DNA of 64,000 nt from Lytechinus variegatus (Eukaryota; Echinodermata; Echinoidea; Temnopleuroida; Toxopneustidae), in contig NC_054752.1 in NCBI RefSeq assembly GCF_018143015.1, positions 4,823,216-4,887,215 on the forward strand, given 5' to 3'. Below, one piece after another: positions 1-11,557 of this stretch. Each line of letters begins with the position of its first letter. Within the stretch, counting starts at the first letter, position 1. The notes beneath the pieces were generated by a model. It searched no databases and had not been told where the DNA came from. It saw nothing but the letters and a program-made list of their open reading frames with translations. Both the position numbers and the translations under genes were made by a program.

Positions 1-110
1 AAATATTGCAATACCAATGTAACCTCATATGAATTTGGACTCAATATTCAAAATTCAAAAGAAACTTAAGAATAATTACCTATTTCCATTACCTAGCACC
101 ATCCTTTATT

Positions 111-735
111 TTAAGGACAAGTCCACCTCAAGAAAAACTTGATTTGAACAAAATGATAAAATTTCAACAAGCATAACACTGAAAATTTCATCAAAATTGG
201 ATGTAAAATAAGAAAGTTATGGCATTTTAAAGTTTCGCTTCATTTCACAAAACAGTTATATGCACATCTCGGTCGGTATGAAAATGAGGAACTGATGACA
301 TCACTCACTATTTCTTTTGTATTTTATTATATGAAATATGAAATATTCTCATTTTCTTGTCATTGTCATGTGAAATGAAGTTTCATTCCTCCCTGAACAC
401 TTGGAATTCCATTATTTTAACATTTTGTGCTTCAGGCAAGGATGTCATAATCGTCAAATTCGTAAAAATTGAAATATTCTATAATTCAAACAATAAAAAA
501 CAAAAGAAATAGCGAATGAGTGACATCATTGACTCTCTCATTTGGATGTAACTGGCTCGTTCATATAACTATTTTGTTAAAAATAAGCGAAACTTTGAAA
601 TGTCATAACTTTCTTATTTTACATTCGATTTTGATGAAATTTTTTGCACTATATGCTAGTTTGATTTTTCAGTATTTATTCAAGTCAGCATTTTCCCATT
701 TTCCTGGGGTGGTCTTGAACTTTAAGAAACTGTCC
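111..735. mobile_element. Long-inverted-repeat MITE, about 0.6 kb
   Basis: The left end (AAGGACAAGTCCACC and following) and the right end (GGGGTGGTCTTGAAC and following) are diverged reverse complements, and the similarity runs inward through 'ataacactgaaaatttcatc' and 'gaaactttgaaatgtcataa'. This is a foldback, non-autonomous DNA element. Short ORFs inside it are not coding. A shorter relative with the same ACTTGTCCTTTAA end lies at 35668-36017. The boundaries are approximate and the superfamily is not assigned. Confidence 0.6.
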
Positions 736-759
736 TTATGATATTAATAAGCAAGAACT

Positions 760-1318
760 CACAATATTTATGTATACGTACAAGCAGAGGTTGCTACCCA
801 TGTAGAGTTTTCAGATCTTTTTTCAATACAGTAATCAAGTTCATAACCATAATGCCCGTTCTTCCAATAAATTTCATTTATGGTCTATCAGGTCTAGTCA
901 CGAAGCTGGGTTATGTAGGTCCCAAACAATGGAATGAGATTCCCCAAATAATAACTAATTCACAATTTTTATCTCCCTTTAGAAAACAGTATACAAATTT
1001 TCTAGGAAATGATTATTAATTCTCGCAGTTGATATCGATGCATACTTGTACTGTATAGACCCCTCAACTCGTGTTCTTTGTAATGTGTTGTTGTTTTTTC
1101 CTCCCTTTTCCTGCACTAATTATTATAATGATATGACATTTTGTTTTGTATTAATGTTGTGTTTTTACTATGTTTTGGTGATCCAGCCTCACAGGTTTCT
1201 TATTACCTTCATTGGAAGCCACGGAATTTATTTTTATTATCTAATCGCATTATTTGATCAGATGTTTCCTTGTATTTTTATACTATTTGTGAAATAAAGA
1301 TTGACTTGAATTGAATGA
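760..1318 (+). mobile_element. 3' end of a non-LTR retrotransposon (LINE), 5'-truncated
   Basis: The last ~40 codons before the stop at 1017-1019 read GPKQWNEIPQ followed by a short basic tail (FRKQYTNFL). This is the usual C-terminus of CR1/Jockey-like reverse transcriptase ORFs ('GPKLWNSLP...FK'). About 300 bp of 3' untranslated sequence follows and ends in AATAAAGATTGACTTGAATTGAATG, a tail with TTGAA tandem repeats as seen at CR1/L2-type 3' ends. The rest of the reverse transcriptase is absent, which fits ordinary 5' truncation. The same protein end appears in the minus-strand LINE at 25.3 kb (GPKLWNSLHN). Clade assignment is tentative. Confidence 0.6.
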
Positions 1319-1649
1319 GTTAAGCAAGGTTTCCACTTTGGCGAGTTGGAGTTGCGAGTCATACGCGAGCTGCGCGAGCTCTAACTCGCCTTAGCTCGCA
1401 CAAGCTCGCGTGAAATTTACATTTTTTCCTGGAATTTGCTTCAGTGACAAAAGACTCAACATAGAGTTCACTACGCTCGCTGTACGAGTGAACCGAGCGC
1501 GAAACGAGTCAGGCCGAGCTTAGTATGAGTTGCAGTGACCTTTATACGACTAAAAGCGAGCTATGAACGAGATATCAAGATTTTGTTACGAGTGATAAGA
1601 GTTTCATACGACCAAGGGACGAGATATGCACATTTTTTGGCACTCAAAG

Positions 1650-2945
1650 ATGGATGCCGGCGGCGGTGGCGTCAACACCAAATCTTAACCGAAGGTTAAG
1701 TTTTTGAAATTAAATGGCATCATAACTTAGAAAGTATATGGACCTAGTTCATAAAACTTGACCATAAGGTTTATCAACCATTACTGAACATCCTTCTTGA
1801 GTTTCATGTCACAAGACCAAGGTCAGGGGTCATTTGCGGTCAATGAACTTAGACCATGTTTAGGGAATCAACATCAAAATCTGAACCTACGGTTCAGTTT
1901 TTGAAATGTCATCATAACTTAGAAAATATATGAACCTAGTTCATGAAACGTGGACATAAGGTTATTAAAGAATATAAACATCCTGCTTGAGTTTCAAGTC
2001 ACATGACTAAGGTCAAAGTTCAATTGGGGTCAATGGACTTTGGCTAATAGGGGTATTTGTTAAATTAACATTATAACTTTGAAAGTTTATGAATCTGATT
2101 CATGAAACTTGAACATAAGAGTAATCTGGGGAGCGTTTCATCAACATTTTTGTCCGACAAGTTGTCAGGTCTGACATCTTTCCCTGATGTTGATTGGCTG
2201 AGAGGCACTGTTCCTATGGTAACTGTCTGATAAAATGGGACTTGTCGGATAAAACGCCTGACAAGTCCTTTCATGAAACGCTCCCAAGGTATCACTAAAC
2301 ATCCTGTGCAAATTTCAGGTCACATGTCCAAGGTTAAAGGTCAATGAACTTTAGTGATGTTCGGGTGATCTGTTGAATTACCATCATAACTTAGAAAGTT
2401 TATAGATCTGATTCATAAAATTTGGATATAAGAGTAATCAAGTATTACTGAACATCCTGTGAGAGTTTCAGGTCACACGACGGTCAAAGGTCATTTAAGG
2501 TCAACGAACTTTGGTCATGTTGGGGGTATTTGTGGAATTACCATCATAACTTTGAAAGCTTATGTATATGATTCATCAACTTGGATATTAAGGTAGTCAA
2601 GTATCACCGAACATCTCATGCCAGTTTCAGGTCACATGACCAAAGTCAAAGTTCATTTAATGTTACTGAACTTTGGCCATTTTGGAGATTAATACTATAT
2701 TGCTGTCATAACTTTCAAAGTTTAGATACAGTTTATAAAATGTGGATATAGGGTAATTAAGTATCACTGACAACTGAAGTCTTAGGTCACATGATCAAGG
2801 TCAAATGTCATTTATTGTCAATGAACGTAGTATTGTATCATTGTATGAATGGTGTTTTTGAGAATAATTATTTTATAGTAGTTTTCAAAGTCAGCACTGC
2901 TACTATATTGGATAGCGTGATGCAGGTTAGACTGCCAGAGGCGCT
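1650..2945 (-). repeat. AGGTCA-rich tandem element inside copy 1
   Basis: Degenerate repeats of roughly 130-160 bp of the form 'gtcacatgaccaaggtcaaaggtcat ... aactttggccatgttgggg ... cataacttagaaagtttat'. The block is the reverse complement of the solitary element at 12378-13314, including the GATGCAGG end and the adjoining CCAGAGGC. It therefore looks like an older element embedded in the transposon. The counterparts are 6531-7655 and 8290-9365. Confidence 0.6.
2127..2286. mobile_element. GGGGAGCG MITE nested in copy 1
   Basis: A ~160-bp foldback element with ends TGGGGAGCGTTTCAT and ATGAAACGCTCCCA and extended internal complementarity (TTGTCCGACAAGTTGTC against GACTTGTCGGATAAAACG). Copy 3 has the uninterrupted sequence at the same place, so this is an insertion. 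No clear target-site duplication is visible. Confidence 0.65.
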
Positions 2946-3235
2946 CCACTTGGACCTTGTCTAGTTTGATGTCTTGTTCTTTTACCTTGGCTCTGCTCTT
3001 CATTGAACTTTTCTTCCGTTTCAATTGTCTCTTCCTGCACTTCTTCTACCCTTGTTTGAATGTCATCTTCTTTCGCTGTTTGCCCTACCTGAATGGCCAC
3101 AACTCTTGGATCTTTTGGATCGAGGCATATTTCTCTACTTATTTGTTTAAAGTTGTAATAATGCAGTGGCAACAGCCTTTTTTAAAAGTAAGTGTACATT
3201 GCGTGGGTCAGTTGAAATGTTCACTTTAAAATAAA
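2927..3235 (-). pseudogene. Gene-like ORF fragment carried in transposon copy 1
   Basis: The minus strand reads a protein-like stretch of about 80-100 residues: a hydrophobic/basic start (MPLHYYNFKQISREICLD), then PKDPRVVAIQVG, an acidic helix-like part rich in Glu (VEEVQEETIETEEKF) and a basic tail (QGKRTRHQTRQG). The composition is unlike the surrounding AT-rich repeat. Copy 3 preserves nearly the same peptide. I do not recognise the family. It could be a captured host exon or a remnant of the element's own gene. No full-length ORF exists. Confidence 0.4.
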
Positions 3236-6200
3236 CTCCCTCCTCGGTTTTAATAAATATCAATTGTTATTAATATCAATGATTAGATCATCTAATTTTC
3301 TTTAAAATGATACCCTACATGATATGATTATGGTTCACATAGAGGTGCAGTGCCTTGAAATGTGGGGCAAGGCCAAAATTCAAAATTAAGTTGTAAAGTG
3401 ACACAATAATGAAAGTCACTGTTCCTTTTTCCGAGGTGATGAGTGAGTTTTTTAAGGGGTTTCTTTTGAGTTTGATCGGTAATCTCTCCTCGGTCTTGGT
3501 AAATATCAATGAATAGTTCATTTAATTTTCTTTAAAATGATGCTTTCCATGATGTGATTTTGGCTCACATGGAGGTCCAGTGCCTTGAAATGTGGGGCAA
3601 GGTCAAAATTTGCAAAATGACATAATATTGAAAGTCACTGTTCTTTTTATCCATGATGATGAGTGAGATTCTCAGCTATTGTTTTCATGCACCCAACATT
3701 CAAATGGAATCAAACATACCTCTACACAAGCAAACACACAACAAACAAACATAAACCACAAGAAAACATTATGAAATGAAAAAAGCAGGGCCAATGGACT
3801 TTCATCTGTATTGACACAGACAAAAGAATCATGTTCTGTATTGACCCTCCATGATTATTTCTGCTCCTCTGCAGCTTTTTACTTCAGACATCATCCAACA
3901 CTTTTCAATTTTGCTCTTTTTTATGGCATGATCATAACAAGCATTGGATCATTTTAAAGGGAATCAAATGATCTTTTGAAAGATATCAAATATGCATTGT
4001 GTAAAATTTGGAGTCGGGAGAAATTAATGGCCAAACTCAGATTTCCATACTTTTTTGCTCGTTTTGCAGCTTTTCAATTCAAACTTTTCGTGATGACATG
4101 ATCATAACAAGCACGGTATCATTGTAAATAAAATCGAGTTACCTTTTAAATGATGTCAAATATGCAATGTGTAAATTTTGGAGTTGGGAGAAATTAATGG
4201 CCAAACTCAGATTTCCAAACTTTTTTTGAGGGGTTTATATGTGGGGAAAATATAGATCACTGGACATTTATCATTCAGCTGGCATGCCTCTGAGCCCTTG
4301 CCACGCACTCGGAATAAACTCATACGAAACTCGCTGTAACTCGGGGTGCTCGATCTAAAGTCGCGCTAATCTCGTGGGCACCTCCACTTGACTCGTAAAA
4401 CGATCGCAATGCTCGTATCTCGCTCTTGAAAACTCGGAACGCACTCGCGTATACTCAGATGTGGCGAGTTATTACGAGTTATTGTGAGTTTATCTCGAGC
4501 TTCTTACGAGTAATTACGAGTACTGCGAGTATACAACGAGTTTAGGTGAGTTCAGCACGAGTTACAGCGAGTTAGCAAATTTTTTGAACATGTTCAAAAA
4601 TTTTGAAACTGCTCACGACTTCAAGGAGAGTTGTCCCGAGCTTTAAAGCAAGGTTTCCACTTTGGCGAGTTAACATCGCGAGTTATGGCGAGTTATAGCG
4701 AGTTGCCAAAATGAGGCACTCGCGATAACTCGCATAAAGCTCACCATGAATCTCGGGATAACTCGCGACAACTCGGCATGACTCGGCGGAGCTCGTTCAA
4801 GCTCGGGACAACTCTCCTTGAAGTCGTGAGCAGTTTCAAAATTTTTGAACATGTTCAAAAATTTTGCTAACTCGTTGTAACTCGTGCTGAACTGACCTAA
4901 ACTCGTTGTATACTCGCAGTACTCGTAATAACTCGTAAGAAGCTCGAGATAAACTCACAAAAACTCGTAATAACTCGCCGCATCTGAGTATACGAGAGTG
5001 CGTTCCGAGTTTTCAAGAGCGAGATACGAGCATTGCGATCGTTTTACGAGTCAAGTGGAGGTGCCAACGAGATTAGCGCGTCTTTAGATCGAGCACCCCG
5101 AGTTACAGCGAGTTTCGTATGAGTTTATTCCGAGTGCGTGGCAAGGGCTCAGAGGCATGCCAGCTGAATGATAAATGTCCAGTGATCTATATTTTCCCCA
5201 CATATAAACCCCTCAAAAAAAGTTTGGAAATCTGAGTTTGGCCATTAATTTCTCCCAACTCCAAAATTTACACATTGCATATTTGACATCATTTAAAAGG
5301 TCATTCGATTTTCTTTACAATGATACCATGCTTGTTATGATCATGTCATCACGAAAAGAGCAGGATTCAAAGTGTTGGATGAAGTTAGAATTGAAAAGCT
5401 GCAAAACGAGCAAAAAAGTTTGGAAATCTGAGTTTGGCCATTAATTTCTCCCGACTCCAAATTTTACACAATGCATATTTGATATCTTTCAAAAGATCAT
5501 TTGATTCCCTTTAAAATGATCCCATGCTTGTTATGATCATGCCATAAAAAAGAGCAAAATTGAAAAGTGTTGGATGAGGTCTGAAGTAAAAAGCTGCAAA
5601 ACGAGCAGAAATAATCATGGAGGGTCAATACAGAACATGATTCTTTTGTCTGTGTCAATACAGATGAAAGTCCATTGGCCCTGCTTTTTCATTTCATAAT
5701 GTTTTCTTGTGGTTTATGTTTGTTTGTTGTGTGTTTGCTTGTGCAGAGGTATGTTTGATTCCATTTGAATGTTGATGATAAGGTGCATGAAAACAATTGC
5801 TGAGAATCTCACTCATCATCATGGATGAAAAGAACAGTGACTTTCAATATTATGTCATTTTGCAAATTTTGAATTTTGACCTTGCCCCACATTTCAAGGC
5901 ACTGCACCTCCATGTGAGCCAAAATCACATCATGGAAAGTATCATTTTAAAGAAAATTAAATGAACTATTCATTGATATTTACTAAGACCGAGGCGAGAT
6001 TACCGATCAAACTCAAAAGAAACCGCTTAAAAAACTCACTCATCACCACGTGCATGGAAAAAGGAACAGTGACTTTCATTATTGTGTCACTTTGCAACTT
6101 AATTTTGAATTTTGACCTTGCCCCACATTTCAAGGCACTGCACCTCCATGTGAGCCAAAATCACATCATGGAAAGTATCATTTTAAAGAAAATTAAATGA

Positions 6201-6530
6201 ACTATTCATTGATATTTACTAAGACCGAGGCGAGATTACCGATCAAACTCAAAAGAAACCGCTTAAAAAACTCACTCATCACCACGGAAAAAGGAACAGT
6301 GACTTTCATTATTGTGTCACTTTGCAACTTAATTTTTGAATTTTGACCTTGCCCCACATTTCAAGGCACTGCACCTCCATGTGAACCATAATCATATCAT
6401 GTAGGGTATCATTTTAAAGAAAATTAGATGATCTAATCATTGATATTAATAACAATTGATATTTATTAAAACCGAGGAGGGAGTTTATTTTAAAGTGAAC
6501 ATTTTAACTGACCCACGCAATGTACACCTA

Positions 6531-7655
6531 CTGACAGTCTAACCTGCATCACGCTATCCAATATAGTAGCAGTGCTGACTTTGAAAACTACTATAAAATA
6601 ATTATTCACAAAACACCATTCATACAATGATACAATACTACGTTCATTGACAATAAATGACATTTGACCTTGATCATGTGACCTAAGACTTCAGTTGTCA
6701 GTGATACTTGATTACCCTATCTCCACATTTTATAAACTGTACCTAAACTTTGAAAGTTATGACAGCAATATAGTATTAATCTCCAAAATGTCCAAAGTTC
6801 AATAACCTTAAATGACCTTTGACTTTGGTCATGTGACCTGAAACTGGCATGAGATGTTCGGTGATACTTGACTACTTTAATATCCAAGTTTTATGAATCA
6901 GATCTATAAACTTTCTAAGTTATGATGGTAATTCAACAGATCACCCGAACATCACTAAAGTTCATTGACCTTTAACCTTGGACATGTGACCTGAAATTTG
7001 CACAGGATGTTTAGTGATACCTGGGGAGCGTTTCATGAAAGGACTTGTCAGGCGTTTTATCCGACAAGTCCCATTTTATCCGACAGTTACCATAGGAACA
7101 GTGCCTCCAGCCAATCAACATCAGGGAAAGATGTCAGACCTGACAACTTGTCGGACAAAAAAGTTGATGAAACGCTCCCCAGATTACTCTTATGTTCAAG
7201 TTTCATGAATCAGATTCATAAACTTTCAAAGTTATAATGTTAATTTAACAAATACCCCAATTAGCCAAAGTCCATTGGCCCTAATTGAACTTTGACCTTA
7301 GACATGTGACTTGAAACTCAAGCAGGATGTTTCTCTTTAATAACCTTATGTCCACGTTTCATGAACTAGGTTCATATATTTTCTAAGTTATGATGACATT
7401 TCAAAAACTGAACCGTAGGTTAAGATTTTGATGTTGATTCCCTAAACATGGTCTAAGTTCATTGACCACAAATGACCTCTGACCTTGGTCTTGTGACCTG
7501 AAACTCAATGAGGATGTTCAGTAATGCTTGATAAACCTTATGGGCAAGTTTTATGAACTAGGTCCATATACTTTCTAAGTTATGATGCCATTTAATTTCA
7601 AAAATTTAACCTTCGGTTAAGATTTGGTGTTGACGCCTTCGCCGCTGGCATCCAT
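6531..7655 (+). repeat. AGGTCA-rich tandem element inside copy 2
   Basis: Same element as at 1650-2945 in opposite orientation. It begins at 'agtctaacctgcatcacgc', carries repeated TGACCTTTGAC words and ends at the GCATCCATC side. Confidence 0.6.
7022..7182. mobile_element. GGGGAGCG MITE nested in copy 2
   Basis: Same MITE at the corresponding site as in copy 1, with ends GGGGAGCGTTTCATG and TGAAACGCTCCCC. Its presence at the orthologous position implies that copies 1 and 2 descend from one MITE-bearing ancestor. Confidence 0.65.
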
Positions 7656-8289
7656 CTTTGAGTGCCTAAAAATGTGCATATCTCGTCCCTTGGTCGTATG
7701 AAACTCTTATCACTCGTAACAAAATCTTGATAACTCGTTCATAGCTCGCTTTAAGTCGTATAAAGGTCACTGCAACTCATACTAAGCTCGGCCTGACTCG
7801 TTTCGCGCTCGGTTCACTCGTACAGCGAGCGTAGTGAACTCGATGTTGAGTCTTATGTCACTGAAGCAAATTCCAGGAAAAAATGTAAATTTCACGCGAG
7901 CTTGTGCGAGCTAAGGCGAGTTAGAGCTCGCGCAGCTCGCATATGACTCGCAACTCCAACTCGCCAAAGTGGAAACCTTGCTTCCACTTTGGCGAGTTGG
8001 AGTTGCGAGTCATACGCGAGCTGCGCGAGCTCTTACTCGCCTTAGCTCGCACAAGCTCGCGTGAAATTTACATTTTTTCCTGGAATTTGCTTCAGTGACA
8101 AAAGACTCAACATCGAGTTCACTACGCTCGCTGTACGAGTGAACCGAGCGCGAAACGAGTCAGGCCGAGCTTAGTATGAGTTGCAGTGACCTTTATACGA
8201 CTTAAAGCGAGCTATGAACGAGTTATCAAAATTTTGTTACGAGTTTCATACGACCAAGGGACGAGATATGCACATTTTTGGCACTCAAA

Positions 8290-9365
8290 GATGGACACCG
8301 ACGGCGGTGGCGTCAACACCAAATTTTAACCGAAGGTTAAGTGTTTGATAATTAAATGGCATCATAACTTAGAAAGTATATGGACCTAGTTCATAAAACT
8401 TGACCATAAGCTTTATCAAGCATTACTGAACATCCTTCTTGAGTTTCAGGTCACAAGACCAAGGTCAGAGGTCATTTGTGGTCAATGAACTTAGACCATG
8501 TTTAGGGAATCAACGTCAAAATCTTAACCTACGGTTCAGTTTTGAAATTAAAGAATATAAACATCCTGCTTGAGTTTCAAGTCACATGACTAAGGTCAAA
8601 GGTCAATTAGGGTCAATGGACTTTGGCTAATTGGGGTATTTGTTAAATTAACATTATAACTTGGAAAGTTTATGAATCTGATTCATGAAACTTGAACTAA
8701 GAGTAATCAGGTATCACTAAACATCCTTTGCGAATTTCAGGTCACATGTCCAAGGTTAAAGGTCAATGAACTTTAGTGATGTTCGGGTGATCTATTGAAT
8801 TACCATCATAACTTAGAAAGTTTATAAATCTGATTCATAAAACTTGGATATAAGAGTAATCAAGTATTACTGAACATCCTGTGAGAGTTTCAGGTCACAC
8901 GACAAAGGTCATTTAAGGTCAACGAACTTTGGCCATGTTGGGGGTATTTGTGGAATTACCATCATAACTTTGAAAGCTTATGGATATGATTCATCAACTT
9001 GGATATTAGAGTAGTCAAGTATCACCGAAAATCTCATGCAAGTTTCAGGTCACATGACCAAAGTCAAAGGTCATTTAAGGTTATTGAACTTTGGCCATTT
9101 TGGAGATTAATACTATATTGCTGTCATAACTTTCAAAGTTTAGATACAGTTTATAAAATGTGGATATAGGGTAATCAAGTATCACTGACAACTGAAGTCT
9201 TAGGTCACATGATCAAGGTCAAATGTCATTTATTGTCAATGAACGTAGTATTGTATCATTGTATGAATGGTGTTTTTGTGAATAATTATTTTATAGTAGT
9301 TTTCAAAGTCAGCACTGCTACTATATTGGATAGCGTGATGCAGGTTAGACTGCCAGAGGCGCTCC
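8290..9365 (-). repeat. AGGTCA-rich tandem element inside copy 3
   Basis: Same element as at 1650-2945, with no MITE in it and with a local loss near 8540. Confidence 0.6.
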
Positions 9366-9679
9366 ACTTGGACCTTGTCTAGTTTGATGTCTTGTTCTTT
9401 TACCTTGGCTCTGCTCGTCATTGAACTTTTCTTCCGTTTCAATTGTCTCTTCCTGCACTTCTTCTACCCTTGTTTGAATGTCATCTTCTTTCGCTGTTTC
9501 CCTACCTGAATGGCCACAACTTTTGGATCTTTTGGATCGAGGCATATTTCTCTCCTTATTTGTTTAAAGTTGTAATAATGCAGTGGCAACAGCCTTTTTA
9601 AAAGTAAGTGTACATTGCGTGGGTCAGTTAAAATGTTCACTTTAAAATAAACTCCCTCCTCGGTTTTAATAAATTTCAA
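9345..9679 (-). pseudogene. Gene-like ORF fragment carried in transposon copy 3
   Basis: Counterpart of 2927-3235. In one frame it reads FKVNILTDPRNVHLLLKRLL, then PLHYYNFKQIRREICLDPKD; the acidic and basic tail (VEEVQEETIETEEKF, GKRTRHQTRQG) lies in another frame, so a frameshift separates the halves near 9495-9510. It is a broken remnant. Copy 2 lacks the segment. Confidence 0.4.
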
Positions 9680-9947
9680 TTGTTATTAATATTAATGTTA
9701 GATCATCTAATTTTCTTTAAAATGATACCCTACATGATATGATTATGGTTCACATGAAGGTGCAGTGCCTTGAAATGTGGGGCAAGGTCAAAATTCAAAA
9801 TTAAGTTGCAAAGTGACACAATAATGAAAGTCACTGTTCCTTTTTCCGTGGTGATGAGTGAGTTTTTTAAGCGGTTTCTTTTGAGTTTGATCGGTAATCC
9901 CGCCTCGGTTTTAGTAAATATCAATGTTAAATTAATATCAATGAATA

Positions 9948-10232
9948 CACTGTTAGAAAATTTATCCTTAAACTAAAAGAAGTTCCTGCAGCAGAGTCTC
10001 GAGAACACCTGTAATCTTACCAGATTGCGTAATCTTACAGGAAATTGGTATTTGGTGTGTGTAATCTTACAAATTTCCTTAAATAAAACACTCTTTTCCC
10101 CTTTTTCTAACTGACCTGTTCTGTTAAATTGCAGAAAAATTCCTGTTTCATGAATTTAAAGAATGATTCTGGTATTGCTTTCTGCAAAATCTTCTTTTAT
10201 TTTTCTGTAAAATCAGGGTTTTTTTAACAGTG
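9948..10232. mobile_element. CACTGTTAGAAAA MITE with TA target duplication
   Basis: A 285-bp element with ends CACTGTTAGAAAA and TTTTTAACAGTG, flanked by TA on both sides. Copies 1 and 2 keep the empty site (GAATAGTTC), so the TA duplication is directly shown. The interior has repeated 'gtaatcttac' words. The TA duplication and terminal sequence suggest a Tc1/mariner-type source. A second copy lies at 21184-21490. Confidence 0.8.
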
Positions 10233-11557
10233 TAGTTCATTTAATTTTCTTTAAAATGATACTTTCCATGATGTGATTTTGGCTCACATGGAGGTGCAGT
10301 GCCTTGAAATGTGGGGCAAGGTCAAAATTCAAAATTTGCAAAATGACATAATATTGAAAGTCACTGTTCTTCTCATCCATGATGATGAGTGAGATTCTCA
10401 GCAATTGTTTTCATGCACCTTAACATCAACATTCAAATGGAATCAAACATACTTTTGCACAAGCAAACACACAACAAACAAACATAAACCACAAGAAAAC
10501 ATTATGAAATGAAAAAGCAGGGCCAATGGATTTTCATCTGTATTGACACAGACAAAAGAATCATGTTCTGTATTGACCCTCCATGATTATTTCTGCTCGT
10601 TTTGCAGCTTTTTACTTCAGACCTCATCCAACACTTTTCAATTTTGCCCTTTTTTATGGCATGATCATAACAAGCGAGGGATCATTTTAAAGGGAATCAA
10701 ATGATCTTTTGAAAGATATCAAATATGCCTGTGTAAAATTTGGAGTCGGGAGAAATTAATGGCCAAACTCAGATTTCCAAACTTTTTTGCTCGTTTTGCA
10801 GCTTTTCAATTCAAACTTCATCCAACACTTTTGAATCCTGCTCTTTTCGTGATGACATGATCATATAACAAGCATGGTATCATTGTAAGGAAAATCGAAT
10901 GACATTTTAAATGATGTCAAATATGCAATGTGTAAATTTTGGAGTTGGGAGAAATTAATGGCCAAACTCAGATTTCCAAACTTTTTTTTGAGGGGTTTAT
11001 ATATGGGGAAAATATAGATCACTGGACATTTATCGATCAGCCGGCATGCCTCTGAGCCCTTGCCACGCACTCGGAATAAACTCATACGAAACTCGCTGTA
11101 ACTCGGGGTGCTCGATCTAAAGTCGCGCTAATCTCGTGGGAACCTCCACTTGACTCGTAAAACGATCGCAATGCTCGTATCTCGCTCTTGAAAACTCGGA
11201 ACGCACTCGCGTATACTCAGATGTGGCGAGTTATTACGAGTTATTGTGAGTTTATCTCGAGCTTCTTGCGAGTTATTACGAGTACTGCGAGTATACAACG
11301 AGTTTAGGTTAGTTCAGCACGAGTTACAGCGAGTTAGCAAAATTTTTGAACATGTTCAAAAATTTTGAAACTGCTCACGACTTCAAGGAGAGTTGTCCCG
11401 AGCTTGAACGAGCTCCGCCGAGTCATGCCGACTTGTCGCGAGTTATCCCGAGTTTCATGGTGAGCTTTATGCGAGTTATCGCGAGTGCCTCATTTTGGCA
11501 ACTCGCTATAACTCGCCATAACTCGCGATGTTAACTCGCCAAAGTGGAAACCTTGTT

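Larger units (their letters stand above)
1325..4648 (+). mobile_element. CGAGT-end DNA transposon, copy 1 (lacks its last ~170 bp)
   Basis: This copy starts with CAAGGTTTCCACTTTGGC right after TTAAG. Its first ~300 bp (1338-1625) and last ~300 bp (4300-4590) are packed with CGAGT/ACTCG words at short irregular spacing, like subterminal transposase-binding repeats. The interior holds an AGGTCA-rich repeat (1650-2945), a nested MITE (2127-2286), a gene-like minus-strand ORF fragment (2927-3235), two ~230-bp internal repeats (3300-3660) and an AT-rich segment (3660-4290). Compared with copy 3 it stops at 'tgtcccgagctt' and lacks the final ~170 bp, abutting copy 2 instead. No transposase is recognisable, so it is non-autonomous; the superfamily is unknown. 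Confidence 0.75.
4649..7981 (-). mobile_element. CGAGT-end DNA transposon, copy 2 (inverted)
   Basis: This is the reverse complement of copies 1 and 3. It begins with CAAGGTTTCCACTTTGGC followed by GAGTTAACATCGCG (the right end of the family) and ends with GCCAAAGTGGAAACCTTG (the left end). With copy 1 it forms a palindrome of about 6.6 kb centred near 4648. It shares the nested MITE with copy 1 (here 7022-7182). It lacks the ~250 bp carrying the ORF fragment: the join is near 6536, where the TGTACACC side meets the TGACAGTCTAACC side. It has an extra ~240-bp internal tandem duplication (5925-6160 and 6165-6420). Confidence 0.75.
7982..11557 (+). mobile_element. CGAGT-end DNA transposon, copy 3 (most complete)
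   Basis: This is a direct repeat of copy 1 and keeps the full right end, finishing GCCAAAGTGGAAACCTTG at 11557. Comparison of its two ends gives the family's terminal inverted repeat, CAAGGTTTCCACTTTGGC plus GAGTT. Its left end directly abuts copy 2, sharing or losing the first ~6 bases. It lacks the GGGGAGCG MITE found in copies 1 and 2 (uninterrupted 'gagtaatcaggtatcac' near 8702), has lost some bases near 8540, and carries its own private TA-flanked MITE at 9948-10232. Confidence 0.75.

Noticed and set aside
4670-4858. Short ORFs in the CGAGT-rich ends (also 11346-11534)
   Set aside because: They occur identically in transposon copies and consist of the pentamer repeats; no protein features.
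1325-11557. Idea that the three-copy block is a virus-like or Polinton element
   Set aside because: No capsid, polymerase or integrase sequence; the ends and subterminal repeats fit a plain non-autonomous DNA transposon.
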